From Fragilaria crotonensis (taxonomy: Eukaryota; Bacillariophyta; Fragilariophyceae; Fragilariales; Fragilariaceae): a DNA stretch of 64,000 nucleotides. This document shows, piece by piece, positions 45,648-55,796 of this stretch; within the stretch, counting starts at the first letter, position 1, and each line of letters starts with the position of its first letter. The stretch is from assembly GCA_022925895.1 (NCBI GenBank), contig JAKSYS010000076.1, positions 62,001 to 126,000 on the forward strand. Direction: 5' to 3'. A model generated the notes under the pieces. The model did not search any database. It was not told where the DNA came from and saw only the letters and a list, made by a program, of their open reading frames with translations. The position numbers and the translations under genes are program-made.

Positions 45648-47038
45648 TCTAGGACATATCCCACACACCCCGTCGTTGCTGTTCTTGTTGTCGTGTCCTT
45701 GACAGAGTAAAATCGAGACCTTAAGTTTAATAGAGGTACCAGCTATCAGGTACTAATCCTGTAGTAAGAGTATAAGGTATAAGGAAAGAAAAGAGCTGAA
45801 TTGTTGTCGTTATGTGCCCTTCTTCCCTCTATGGACTAAAACTGAATCCCCCCCAGCCCCCAGTAGTTGTCCCATGCAGCGCCGGTCTGCCTTTTTCAGT
45901 CAAGAGGGAGGGAAAAATATCGCGCCAAAAAGTTGAATTCAGTTGGCGCCGTACAACTTGCGTAGTACCACTGACTACTGAGTATTCCCGTACTCGTACT
46001 CAATGCAAAGTACTCCAGTACATAGTTTGAGTACTCGGAGAATCAGAAAATGTCACACACAAGTCAGAGTACAATTTCTAGAGAGACGAGGACGGCAAGC
46101 TGCAAACTCGACTACATACCGGTATATTGTATGCTCCGAGCCTACTCTCTATATAATAAGTTTGTGTAGTTGAGACTACGAATTATGTCATACGAGGTTT
46201 GCCACTGGAATTGGAAGTACATAGCACCTGGTATTGTATCTTGGTAATATAAATGCATTCTATCATCATGTATGCATATGTTTAAATCTCAATCTACTGG
46301 ATACAATCCAGGGATTGCATCCTCGCCTATCAATTTACTATACAGTGTATAGTAGTGTGCAACAATCTTATACCGTCGTCGGTATGGTAGGTACTGGTAC
46401 TGTACGAGAACTCTCATCAGCGTGAGAGTGGATGATTACAACTTGGAGTACAACTCAAGTACTATAGTACTGTACATACACTACAAGATTGATCATGATA
46501 TATACATGCATTGATGTGATACAAAAACATCATTCCGACCACTATACTGCGAATAAAGACCCTGGAATGAAGTGTCAACACACAGCATCGTATGCATTTC
46601 AAGCACTCACATTAAGAACGTTTAAAAAATGTACTCCGAGTACATGTGCATGTTGTACTGTACATACAGCAATCTGCAATGGCGGCCCCAAACCAGGCAC
46701 CACCCAAGCCCGCGAGTTTTCAAATACCTTGGAATCAGTCGTATACAGGAACAGAGGACAGACCACCGCATCACGACATCTCATATCAAACGAGAATTCT
46801 ACATACTTACTACTTTCATACTAAAAAATGTAGGCGTGACATACCTGATCACTGATCACTGATCACCATATAACATATGCTGACATATGATACACCGAAG
46901 TCCAGTGTTCTATGATGTACACTGTACATATACCATGTAAAGTACAGTACTCCAGTACCAAGCATTGGGATTGCAGATTGCAGCTATGCATAAATTCTAT
47001 ATTCTACGAACAGGAAACGGCATCTTGTGTAGCACCCT
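45648..47038. other. Intergenic region, GTAC-rich
   Basis: No gene is supported over 1.4 kb. GTAC motifs are frequent at 45960-46060 and 46380-46480. A TGATCAC run repeats three times at about 46850. Open frames at 46489-46862 overlap each other and have no motif. Confidence 0.5.
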
Positions 47039-47605
47039 GGAAGGTCCGGCAATACGGGCGAAGTCCTGAATAAAGGAAGTATGCGCGCCCGCCGGGAGGG
47101 AAACAAGTTCCGATCGATGTCTGGCTGGCGCAAAATTGGATGTGCTGGCGTGGTGGTGACACGGCTGACGTCTGTAAGAAAATTTGCTTACCCAGCGAAA
47201 AAAAAAAATTGCTTACGGAATGAAATTGCTTACGGAATTTGCTTACCATAAGCAAATCTATTGTAAGCAGAAATTTGCTTACAAAATTTGCTTACTGGGA
47301 GATTAAATTTGCTTACGGGGACTGTCTTTTCTACGTAAAAACATACCAATTTTCAAACACCTAAATAGAATTTACTTACAGCAAAGAAGAATTTGCTTAC
47401 AGAAAAAATTTGCATACAAAATTTGCTTACCGGGATAATTTGCTTACTGTCAAGAAAAATTTGCTTACGATGCAGCAACCTTGCCGGCTCGGATGGATCA
47501 TTACCATTGCTAAAATTCTCGCATCATTCAAATCGGAGCAAGGCTGGCGCGCAATCTCAACTGCCCCTAACGGTACGGATGGAACGTGCATGGGCCGGAC
47601 CTTCC
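47039..47605. mobile_element. Candidate MITE bounded by a 12-bp inverted repeat
   Basis: GGAAGGTCCGGC at 47039-47050 is the exact reverse complement of 47594-47605, enclosing 567 bp that contain the TTTGCTTAC array. No clear target duplication flanks it, so the mobile-element call is tentative; the alternative is a regulatory or chromatin structure. Confidence 0.4.
47183..47468. repeat. Array of TTTGCTTAC motifs
   Basis: About thirteen direct copies of (A/T)TTGCTTAC or one-base variants occur in 286 bp, with starts near 47183, 47208, 47225, 47238, 47274, 47287, 47308, 47371, 47392, 47409, 47422, 47439 and 47460. Two reverse copies lie at about 47248 and 47263. Spacing is irregular (13-63 bp), unlike a CRISPR or plain satellite, and like clustered protein-binding sites. 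Confidence 0.9.
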
Positions 47606-48067
47606 TGATGAAGCCTGACGTAGTAAATAATCTAAAAATGAACATACAGCTCTGACATCACAAAGCGAAGCAAGTCTCATGTTGGAAACGCGTTCGATTC
47701 ACTATGACATTGCATGCCATATATTGCAATACCTACACCATTTCACTGGATGGGGCTTCTTATTACAGTTGCATGGTACTACGGTACCATGTACTGGAAT
47801 GCCGGTAAGCAGTACACCGAGTCAACGCCAGTTGCGAGCAATACAGTAGAAAGTCGAATATCCGAACGCTTCGGCACAGTTCGGTGAGAAAGCAAATCCC
47901 TTCACCGATGCTTCTCCTGTAATACACTGGAGTAGGAGTACTTGCTATCGGTACCCACCTTTCACAGAGTACAATACACAATACACTGTCTCAACTTTCG
48001 ATCTCAAATCTTTCACTTGTCCTCCCCGCCGTCGCATTCTTCACATTTCATTCACTTGACGCCAACA
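47606..48067. other. Upstream region of proteasome beta-3 gene
   Basis: No other gene is supported. The frame upstream of the proteasome ATG stays open to 47942, but the extension lacks conservation and would be unusual for this family. Confidence 0.5.
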
Positions 48068-48682
48068 ATGTCTATTTTGGAGTACAATGGTGCCGCCATG
48101 ATTGCCATGGCCGGCAAGGATTGCGTTGGGATTGCCTCCGACCGTCGTTTGGGTCTTCAAGCGCAGACGGTCGCGTGCGACTTTCAGAAGGTTTTTCCAA
48201 TGGGTGACAAGCTCTTCGTCGGCTTAGCAGGACTCGCCACAGATGTCCAGACGGTCCGCAATCTCCTCCAGTATCGATTGGGACTGTATGAACTTAATGA
48301 AGAGCGGGCCATGTCACCAAAAGTCTTTTCACACTTGCTGTCGAATCTATTGTACGAGAAGCGATTCGGGCCGTACTATATTGAACCCATTGTCGCTGGA
48401 TTGGATGAAAACAATAGGCCTTTCTTGAGTGGAAGTGATCTCATTGGCGCCACAGTCCTGGCGGATGATTTTGTTGTCAGCGGAACCTGCACTGGAAACC
48501 TGTACGGAATGTGCGAGACTCTCTACCAACCTAACATGGATCCGGACCAGCTATTTGAGACACTCGCTCAAGCCCTCCTGGCGTCCACCGATCGGGATGC
48601 TCTCAGCGGGTGGGGCGGAATTGTGCATATCATTACGCCGCAAGGAGTCACGACCAAGGAACTCAAGGGGCGAATGGATTAG
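48068..48682 (+). CDS. PSMB3: 20S proteasome subunit beta-3
   Basis: 204 residues, the normal size for beta-3, starting [20 protein letters not shown]. The Ntn-hydrolase fold signature [15 protein letters not shown] and the later GSDLIGATV and [16 protein letters not shown] are typical of beta-3. The usual catalytic N-terminal Thr is absent, as in all beta-3 subunits, so this one is structural in the beta ring rather than a protease site. The ATG at 48068 is preferred over upstream in-frame codons because it gives the family length exactly. Frame intact, no intron. Confidence 0.96.
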   Translation: MSILEYNGAAMIAMAGKDCVGIASDRRLGLQAQTVACDFQKVFPMGDKLFVGLAGLATDVQTVRNLLQYRLGLYELNEERAMSPKVFSHLLSNLLYEKRFGPYYIEPIVAGLDENNRPFLSGSDLIGATVLADDFVVSGTCTGNLYGMCETLYQPNMDPDQLFETLAQALLASTDRDALSGWGGIVHIITPQGVTTKELKGRMD

Positions 48683-48803
48683 GAGACAACGTGTAGGTCA
48701 ATTCCTATTAGTAACCAAGATACCCAATACGGCCATGCATCTTTTCCAACTTAATAGAGTTTATTCGAGTGCATTCGTCTAGTAGAGAGTTGTTACTAGT
48801 ACG

Positions 48804-49259
48804 CTAATCGATGATGGCCACCTTGCTAACTACGGTCTTGGGGCCTTGGACACCGTTTTCCCACGTGGCTGTCTTGTATGTGAACGTTTCTTGAGCTGCA
48901 GCTTTGCGCTTGGCAGGTTCCTTCAGGGCGGCACGGATTGTGCTGGCAGACTTGCTCACATACTGTAAAATATCGAAATGACGAGAGACAACACGTGAGA
49001 TTAACGCTTGATCCAGAACAAAACGAAGTCATCTGGGCTGCACGGCTATATTGGTTTCCTGCCCAATCTCGTAGTCGAAGTAATCGAATATGGCGAAGCC
49101 AATCGTTGTGGTCAAGCACGAGTTCATTCTCCTTTCGAAATGGTTGTATGCTCTTCCACTGTCAGTTGTCCGCCGTTGTCATCATCATCTTCTTCGTACC
49201 TGCAAATACGACATGCCGGCTATGCGCCAAACGGTGGTGGCTGCTGGGGTAGAAACCAT
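48804..49259 (-). CDS. ATP5E: Mitochondrial F1 ATP synthase epsilon subunit (two exons)
   Basis: A tiny split gene. Exon 1 (49259-49200) encodes MVSTPAATTVWRIAGMSYLQ; a 237-bp phase-0 intron (GTACGA...TTTACAG, 49199-48963) follows; exon 2 (48962-48804) begins YVSKSASTIRAALKEPAKRK and ends at TAG. The 72-residue product matches the eukaryotic epsilon pattern: a WR.AG.SY helix at the start, then a helix with A..IR.ALK. Epsilon sits in the central stalk of F1 with gamma and delta and stabilises the rotor; it has no bacterial equivalent by that name. The gene is convergent with PSMB3, 121 bp away. Confidence 0.88.
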
Positions 49260-50082
49260 GGTGGAATGCGCAACCAAAGAGTCTTGCGGATGTGCTGGTC
49301 ACGATGGTCACACAGTATCACTTGTAGTGGACGCTGGAGGGCGATTCGAATGTGTACAAATCTACCGTTACTTGTACCATGTATGAAATAGTACGATTGC
49401 ATCTGGGTACTACAACAACAGTACCAGTAGTTGTACCCTGTACTAGTACCCCGTACTCCCAGTGCAAAAATCGAGTTTTCCAACGTCTGGCCATGGATAT
49501 GGGATAGGGATAGGTCTTCCTACCATCATTTGATAGCGGTACTCTAGAGTAGAGTACAATACCTGGTATCGAAATACACAAGTAGTAGTTATGTTCGGAA
49601 ATTGGACGCATAGACGTACACGTTGAAGTGTAGCGTGTCCCCCTGTCGTAAACCTCGATTAATGAAGCAAGCGAGGATAGAGACTCTAGGATGATAGCTA
49701 GCTCAGTTCTCAGAGGATACTGAAGTGCAAATGTGGTAGGATGTGCTCGGTGTACGCGATGTGTTCATTCTGTGAACCCTCTCATCCACCCTACTTCACA
49801 GGCTGGGCGCCTATGCAGTCCTGACACCCACAGAAGACTTTTTTGGTTCAATAATGAATTTCGGCACAAGAATAACTTACTGAAAACATAGAAAAGCCAA
49901 AAGCTGCGGCGTGGACCATACACGACCTGGGGAGTAGGATGGTGGTATACTTGGCTAGACTCAGTGTTACCCTACTTGCTATTGGGCGTATGCAAAAAAG
50001 AATCGTCTAACCACTCGTAGTAAACGAGTCCACACTGACGCGCATGCACGACGCCACCACAACAAACTCTTCGGACACAAAA
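49260..50082. other. Intergenic region
   Basis: No gene is supported in about 820 bp. It contains the promoter of the epsilon-subunit gene on the left and the 3' flank of the next minus-strand gene on the right. GTAC-rich at 49400-49570. Confidence 0.5.
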
Positions 50083-51231
50083 CTAAAGTTCTTCAATGGC
50101 AATCTCAGCTGCACCGAGAGGTGATGCTGCCACCTGCTTGGCCCAACTCGATACCAAGCTCACCAGGTGCGCCTGTTCCGAATCTTGTGCGGCGTTCATA
50201 ATGCACTCCTTAATGGACTCGTGGATTTGCTCCATCTTCGCTGCAAAGTGAAAAATTCGAGACGACGAATCATGGCTGTTACCACAAGCATTTGGAACAG
50301 CTGGATCCTCCCAGCAATATGAATCTTCTTCAATACACTGATCATCCATGTCGAGCTGAAAAGCATCAAAATCCGTAGTAGATTGCACTGAGGCATGAAT
50401 CGTGCGAGGACCGACAGGGCTTGAACTGTTGGAATTGCCAGGGATTGGGTGAAACCGACCAAAGTCGTTGATTTCGGGCGTCATATGGTTGAAAGGATCA
50501 TCGACGCTTAAATTGTCAAACGGTAGCAGGCCAAAAATTAGTGGGGGAGTGTCCGATCGCTTCGTACGCTTCAGCTGGCGCTGGAACATTGCATCTGGCC
50601 CAGCTCTCACCCGCACTCCCTTATTGACGGCTCGCTTAGCTGAGAAGTACACATGAAGCAGTCGATACTCCAAATCTTCTCGTCCGTCCGTTCCGTACTG
50701 CAGCAGCAGCGCCAGATGGTGAGAAAAGGAATCAGATGTGATCACAGAACAATGGCACTATGGAGACATACCATGGTCCAAAGTGCGCCACCCTTTTGGC
50801 TGCTGTACATGGGGTCTCCCTTCGGATAGCAGTATCGTTGCTGAATCGCAGTCGGTTGAGGAAACTGTGGGCCACTGAGGCTCCACGGGCAGTTTGTTTC
50901 CGGAACGTTTGGCATAAGACAGTCCATTAACTTGGAAGGAACCTTGGGCTGATCTGAAGCATGTATACTCTTTTTCTTCTGAAGTGGCTTTAGCAAGATG
51001 TAGAGACCATCTTCGGAGAAAAGGGTACGTGTTAGTCGAACTTTCCATAGGTTTTCATGATCAGTTTTGAAACTCACCATCAAACTGAAACGAGGGAGGC
51101 GAAAGCTTCAGACCGTCAGTTCCAACCGGTACAATTTGAAAAGGTAAATGCGATGGCGCATTGGTGTTGTTGTGCACACACTCAAATATGGCACGAACAT
51201 CATCGTCGGATAAGCGTCGAATTGATGCCAT
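50083..51231 (-). CDS. Unrecognised three-exon protein
   Basis: Exons 51231-51078, 51010-50772 and 50697-50083 join across introns of 67 bp (GTGAGT...CCGAAG, phase 1) and 74 bp (GTATGT...CTGCAG, phase 0), giving 335 residues. The N-terminus is MASIRRLSDDDVRAIFECV. The centre contains GGALWTM/YGTDGREDLEYRLLHVYFSAKRAVNKG across the second splice, and a basic patch QRQLKRTKRS that could be a nuclear signal. The C-terminal third is acidic and ends in a helix, SLVSSWAKQVAASPLGAAEIAIEEL. An in-frame ATG at 51279 would add 16 residues. I do not recognise a family. Clean splicing in three frames makes it a real gene; function unknown. Confidence 0.6.
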
Positions 51232-51326
51232 GTTTATGACAGGGTTGTGCGAAAGTTTCATTTTGTGCGAGACGTGCAACTGGATTGGCCCCCAATCAGT
51301 TCAGACGCAGATGTGAAGTGCAACAT

Positions 51327-51744
51327 TTAATGCCGTCGCCACAGTTTTCCAATTTCAAAATATTTTGAAATGCCAACGGTAAGCGTGGTATTTTCTAGGA
51401 ACTGTACTCCGTTCAACATTCGACATACTTCGGCCGTGGAGAAGTGCGTGACCATCAGCGTGTACTTGAAGAGTGCGCTCAAGGGTTCATCAATGCATCG
51501 CCCGTATGGAATGTACATAGTGATGTGGCATCGCAGTCGAGAAAGATTCGATGCGTCGTAATTATGAGTCTTAGAATTTGATGCCAACCAAGGTATGTAA
51601 CGCCATCGACAAGATCGTCACTTAGATTGCTGCAAGATGGAGAGACAAGAAGAGGCGAAGACGAAGTTTGGTCCAGTTGTTGATAACCTGCATAGCGGAC
51701 AGCACCTTTTGTGCGCCGTGGCAAACCAAATCAAAGTCATCCAT
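51327..51744 (-). CDS. Possible small two-exon gene
   Basis: A tentative model: exon 51744-51688 (MDDFDLVCHGAQKVLSAMQ), an intron from GTTATC to TTCTAAG (118 bp), and exon 51569-51327 starting THNYDASNLSRLRCHITMYI. Together they give 99 residues with no recognised domain. The donor and acceptor are weak, and the first ATG lies only 18 bp from the stop of the next gene upstream. It may be non-coding. Confidence 0.25.
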
Positions 51745-51761
51745 CGACGTCACGTCTGAGT

Positions 51762-53236
51762 TCATTCTCCGTTGCTTTTCACTTCCCCATTCACAGTCGA
51801 CTTCCCATTGACATTTGCTGTGCCATTCTCCCCGTCGCGGTATTCTCGTCGAGTTGTGGAAGGTGGCATTCTACCATTCTTGAGCCACAATTTGGAGGCT
51901 GTTTCAACTTGAGGTTTGAGCCAAGCAGTCGCTCGTGGCATGGCGCGCCGAGCCGCATAATCAACAATGAACGAGGGAAGCATATGCGATACTCGCAATT
52001 CGCAAATGAGCCACACTCGGGTCCATTCCTTGAGAGAATAGAGAAAAACATGAGCTTCAACATAGATTACCACGAACTCCAGCTACAAGCTGTAACTCAC
52101 CTCACCACGGCCATCTGGATTCGTTTGGGTATACCAAATGCCCTTCGCACTCTGCAACACTACATTAGTGCATTCTGGATCTAACGTGAATACCATGTAA
52201 TGTCCATCCGGGTGAGGCCGGTAATTGTGAATGGCGGCAATGTTCAGTCGAAACTTCGACAAGATGAAGGCGGCACGGGTCGTTGAGGGGGCTTCCATAG
52301 CGTCGAAGTTCGCGGCCGGTACTCGGGTCAATGGGTTTTTCAGCAAAGTAACCAGACTTGAGATTCTCGCTGGAAAAGAATCTGACGTCGCGAACCGTTG
52401 GGATAGTAGTCGGGTAGGATTCGAAATCCCAACAAGCATTCCCATACAACATAAGGTGGAGCTTTGACGTCAAGCACAACATAGCCAGATCCTTCGCCTC
52501 CCATTTTAGATTGTTCTTGTATCCTCTCGCCAGCTTCTAGCCTCTCTTTCTGGTCCTGTGTTAGAACGGGGAGTGTAAAAGGAAGTGGGTCGGCATAGGC
52601 AGCAGGTAGATCAGCTCGAATCGCGTCCACTTCTGCAGTGGAGTATCTTTTCTCTCGTTGAGGAGAATCTGCCAAGACGAGCACTTCTTCTGGATTCCTT
52701 TTGTGCTTAATGACAGGAGACATAGTGGATGCCGGATCCTTAACGCCATTGACTTTCGTCGTTGGTGTCGTCGCTAGTCTCTGATACTCGAGAGCAACTT
52801 CAACGGAACCATCACCCAAGCCACCAATAGATGCCGCATCTGCAACAATACTGGATGCTGTCTGTTGAGTCTTTATTTTGCGGTAGGCGGGTTGCTGCTG
52901 TCGTTCATCGTCGTCCTCCTCTTCGGAGGATGAGTTGCTGATACCAGTTCTCGATTTCGCTTTCGCCAAAACTGCTTTGACTCGCCGACGAACTCCTAGC
53001 GGAGATTCACTCCTTTTTGAAAAGCTAACTTGTTGCTGTTCCTCGTCAGCGCCTGAAGTTGAGTACAAAGATGTTCCAGTCATTCCAGTGCCTTCCGGGA
53101 CGATCCTCGACCGTGATGGGTTGTTCCAGAGAAGCGATCTCGGAGAAGAGACAAATCCATCAATAACTTGTATTGATGAACTTAGAACCAGAGCAACACA
53201 TGCAACCAGATGGCGACGGTGCGATTGAGGAGCCAT
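51762..53236 (-). pseudogene. Plastid-targeted SRPBCC/START-like protein, two frame changes
   Basis: The N-terminus (MAPQSHRRHLVACVALVLSS, then IQVIDGFVSSP) is a signal peptide with an ASAFAP-like junction, so plastid import is likely. After a long polar region comes a lipid-binding SRPBCC (START/polyketide-cyclase-like) domain: GYVVLDVKAPPYVVWECLL, DFESYPTTIPTVRDVRFF, then LSKFRLNIAAIHNYRPHPDG. The last exon (52028-51762), after a 72-bp intron (GTGAGT...CTCAAG, phase 0), carries TRVWLICELRVSHMLPSFIV. Frame changes lie near 52425 (at a GGG run) and 52305, with no intron available. Joined by eye the domain order is typical, so assembly indels are as likely as decay. Ligand unknown. Confidence 0.55.
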
Positions 53237-54638
53237 GATTAGGAGTTATGATTGTTGCTGGTTGTGAGACGCAGAAATTGTTGTAGAAGAATACGGTAAT
53301 GGATGATGTGTGTGGTTTGGGGGAATCTGTGAAATAGTCAGAGGCGTTCGGATTCAATGATGCTCGGTGGATGAGCGTTGATGTGCAGAAACGAGGCACG
53401 AGACACGCCTACATGTACGGAATCAGCACCACGACGTACAGTGTACTTGTACTCCGAGTGAACGAGTAGAATACGCCGTAGCACGTAGTACCTGATAGCG
53501 CACAAGTATATGCCGATACACTTCCACTCGTAGTCTTCACGACCACGTCACGAACTGGAGATTCAGCAACCTGATTAACGCCATCCCTATGAAGCTTACT
53601 ATTTTTTAGAGTTTCATACGTCATACATACGTCACAGAGCCCTGCTTTCTTTCAGCTTTCAGCCTTACATATGTGTACAGTGTCTGCATATGTGCTCAGT
53701 GCTCACTTCTTTTATGTTCGTGGTATGTGTCATACCAGTCATACCTGGTACCGGAACCGTATGCAGGTGGTAGTACTGTATGAGAGTATGACATACCCAA
53801 CGTTTATCTTTTATCATCTTGCGTATTGCGGTACAAGTACCAGGTAGAACGCTACTTGCATGGTACGGAGTAGTACATACCTTTTTTCTCCCATTCAGTG
53901 ACGTATGCACTGTGTCGTTTAGTACTGATACACAGCACCAGTGTGATTGTCCTGTCGTAAGGACATGTGCGTGCTGGACCACCGAATCTATGCTTGGCTC
54001 GTTTGCAAAAGGACGTACGGCTCGTATAAGTTTTACGACGAACGCAGTTTTCCTCGTGAACTCTGCGGCCTGCAGCGATCACAACTCTTTTGAAGCGGTA
54101 CGTAGCGAGACGGCGAGGAGCCTTCGGCTTCCTCCTCCCGTCCTAACGTGGAACACGTTGATGTTTCCATTCACTTGTAGCATCTTCGCGTTTTGGTTGC
54201 GGTGGTAGGATCATGTGCGATCGAGAATTTGTTCTCAGCAGCCAGAACAACAACGGAAGATTATCAGACTTGGAAATTCCGACGTGCGCAGCAGCTTGTA
54301 AAACTTTAAGTGTCCTTTCATGACGTTATGGGCAATGCGTTACTGAATGAAGTATCGAGGCTTCCGAACCGTTTGGTTGTTCTTAGATTCAGATATCAGT
54401 CAGCCATTGCCTCCTACTTCTGTCATTGCCTCCGATCAGTCATTTTTCGTCTTCGCTAAAAATTCCGTTTTCCACGTATGATTTTCGGTACAAAATTAAC
54501 TGGTTTTCACGTGCAGTCGGATCCCAGAAGTGAAAAAAGGATTCTATATCCGTCACACACATTGATTTCTCACCCTTCGTTTCAAAACTCTTATCTACAC
54601 ACAAACTTTAACAAACCACCACAGACTCGAATTCCATC
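53237..54638. other. Intergenic region, divergent promoters
   Basis: No gene is supported over 1.4 kb between the SRPBCC gene (minus) and the carrier gene (plus). Patches at 53440-53500 and 53700-53880 are GTAC-rich. A C- and T-rich leader with several CA and TC runs precedes the carrier ATG. Confidence 0.5.
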
Positions 54639-55544
54639 ATGTCCCAAGATTTCATTGTCAATTTTCTTGCTGGAGGCGTCTCCGGTGCCGTCGCCAAGAC
54701 CATCACCGCTCCAATTGAGCGTGTCAAACTCCTCATCCAAACTCAGGATGCCAACCCCAAGATTATCTCTGGAGAAGTCAAACGCTACACCGGTATTATT
54801 GATTGCTTCGCCCGTGTTTCCAAGGAACAAGGTATCAAGGCCTTCTGGCGTGGTAACTTGACCAACATCATCCGTTATTTCCCTACCCAGGCGTTCAACT
54901 TCGCCTTCAAGGATACCATCAAGGCACTGTTCCCAAGAGTCGACAAGAACAAGGAGTTCGGAAAGTTCTTCATGATCAACATGGCCTCTGGAGGTCTTGC
55001 CGGCGCTGGGTCCCTCTTGATTGTATACCCACTTGACTATGCCCGTACCCGTCTTGCCTCTGATGTCGGTGCCGGAAAGCAGCAGTTCAATGGTCTTATT
55101 GACTGCATTGCGAAGACCGTCAAGGGATCCGGAATCTCTGGACTCTACAACGGTATCGGAGTTTCCATCCTCGGAATCATCCCATACCGTGGAGCCTACT
55201 TCGGTCTCTTCGATACCCTCTCCGGATACAACCCTTACCAAAAGGATACCAACAACTTCTTCCGTGCCGGATCCAAGTTTGTTTGCGCCCAGGTCTCGGC
55301 GATTGCTGCTGGATACGCTTCTTACCCATTCGACACCGTCCGTCGTCGTCTCCAAATGCAGTCGGAGAAGCCTAAGGCTGAATGGGTCTACAGTGGAACT
55401 ATGGATTGCTTCACCAAGATCATCAAAGATGAGGTACTGCTGCTCTTTCAAGGAGCCGGCGCCAACGCTCTCCGTACGATCGGAGCCGCCTTGGTGCTTG
55501 TGCTTTACTCAGAGATCACCGCCGTGTTCGGATCTGGAAAGTAA
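54639..55544 (+). CDS. Mitochondrial ADP/ATP carrier with unusual signature RRRLQM
   Basis: 301 residues with three mitochondrial-carrier repeats, each with a Px(D/E)xx(K/R) motif: PIERVK (25-30), PLDYAR (131-136) and PFDTVR (230-235). Substrate-site residues of ADP/ATP carriers are kept: Lys20 region, Arg79 in NIIRYFPTQAFNFAFKD, and YRGAYFG around 183-189. The family signature RRRMMM reads RRRLQM at 235-240. The carrier exchanges mitochondrial ATP for cytosolic ADP across the inner membrane. Single exon; the leader just upstream is pyrimidine-rich. Codon use is strongly biased to C-ending codons, as expected for a highly expressed gene. A related adenine-nucleotide carrier role is the alternative. 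Confidence 0.92.
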   Translation: MSQDFIVNFLAGGVSGAVAKTITAPIERVKLLIQTQDANPKIISGEVKRYTGIIDCFARVSKEQGIKAFWRGNLTNIIRYFPTQAFNFAFKDTIKALFPRVDKNKEFGKFFMINMASGGLAGAGSLLIVYPLDYARTRLASDVGAGKQQFNGLIDCIAKTVKGSGISGLYNGIGVSILGIIPYRGAYFGLFDTLSGYNPYQKDTNNFFRAGSKFVCAQVSAIAAGYASYPFDTVRRRLQMQSEKPKAEWVYSGTMDCFTKIIKDEVLLLFQGAGANALRTIGAALVLVLYSEITAVFGSGK

Positions 55545-55796
55545 AACAAACTCAGATTTTTTTATGATATTAGCGCAGAGAGTTGATTCAACTATTTACA
55601 GACCGATAATCGTTTGTTTATCTAATGCCTATCTTCGATGTTGAGTCCCTGTTGTAGTGTCGTGCTCTTCCGCGCTGCATTCGATAGACTTTAAAAACAG
55701 TCGCTAGTATAATCAGCCTATGTGTGTCTGCTCAAAATGCTGGACAAACGCTGGCACTCCAAATAGGTGCATGTCGCATTTTTATGCCGGAGCGAA

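Noticed and set aside
47183-47468. TTTGCTTAC array as a CRISPR array
   Set aside because: Repeats are only 9 bp, spacing is irregular, both orientations occur and the genome is eukaryotic.
49620-49720. Search for tRNA genes in this and other intergenic stretches
   Set aside because: No cloverleaf with A- and B-box sequence could be assembled by eye; a tRNA scan would be decisive.
53852-54208. Possible ribosomal-protein-like fragment near 54.1 kb
   Set aside because: A weak resemblance on the minus strand is broken by a stop and lacks diagnostic residues.
54591-55451. 286-codon minus-strand frame opposite the ADP/ATP carrier
   Set aside because: It is an antisense shadow caused by the strong codon bias of the carrier gene.
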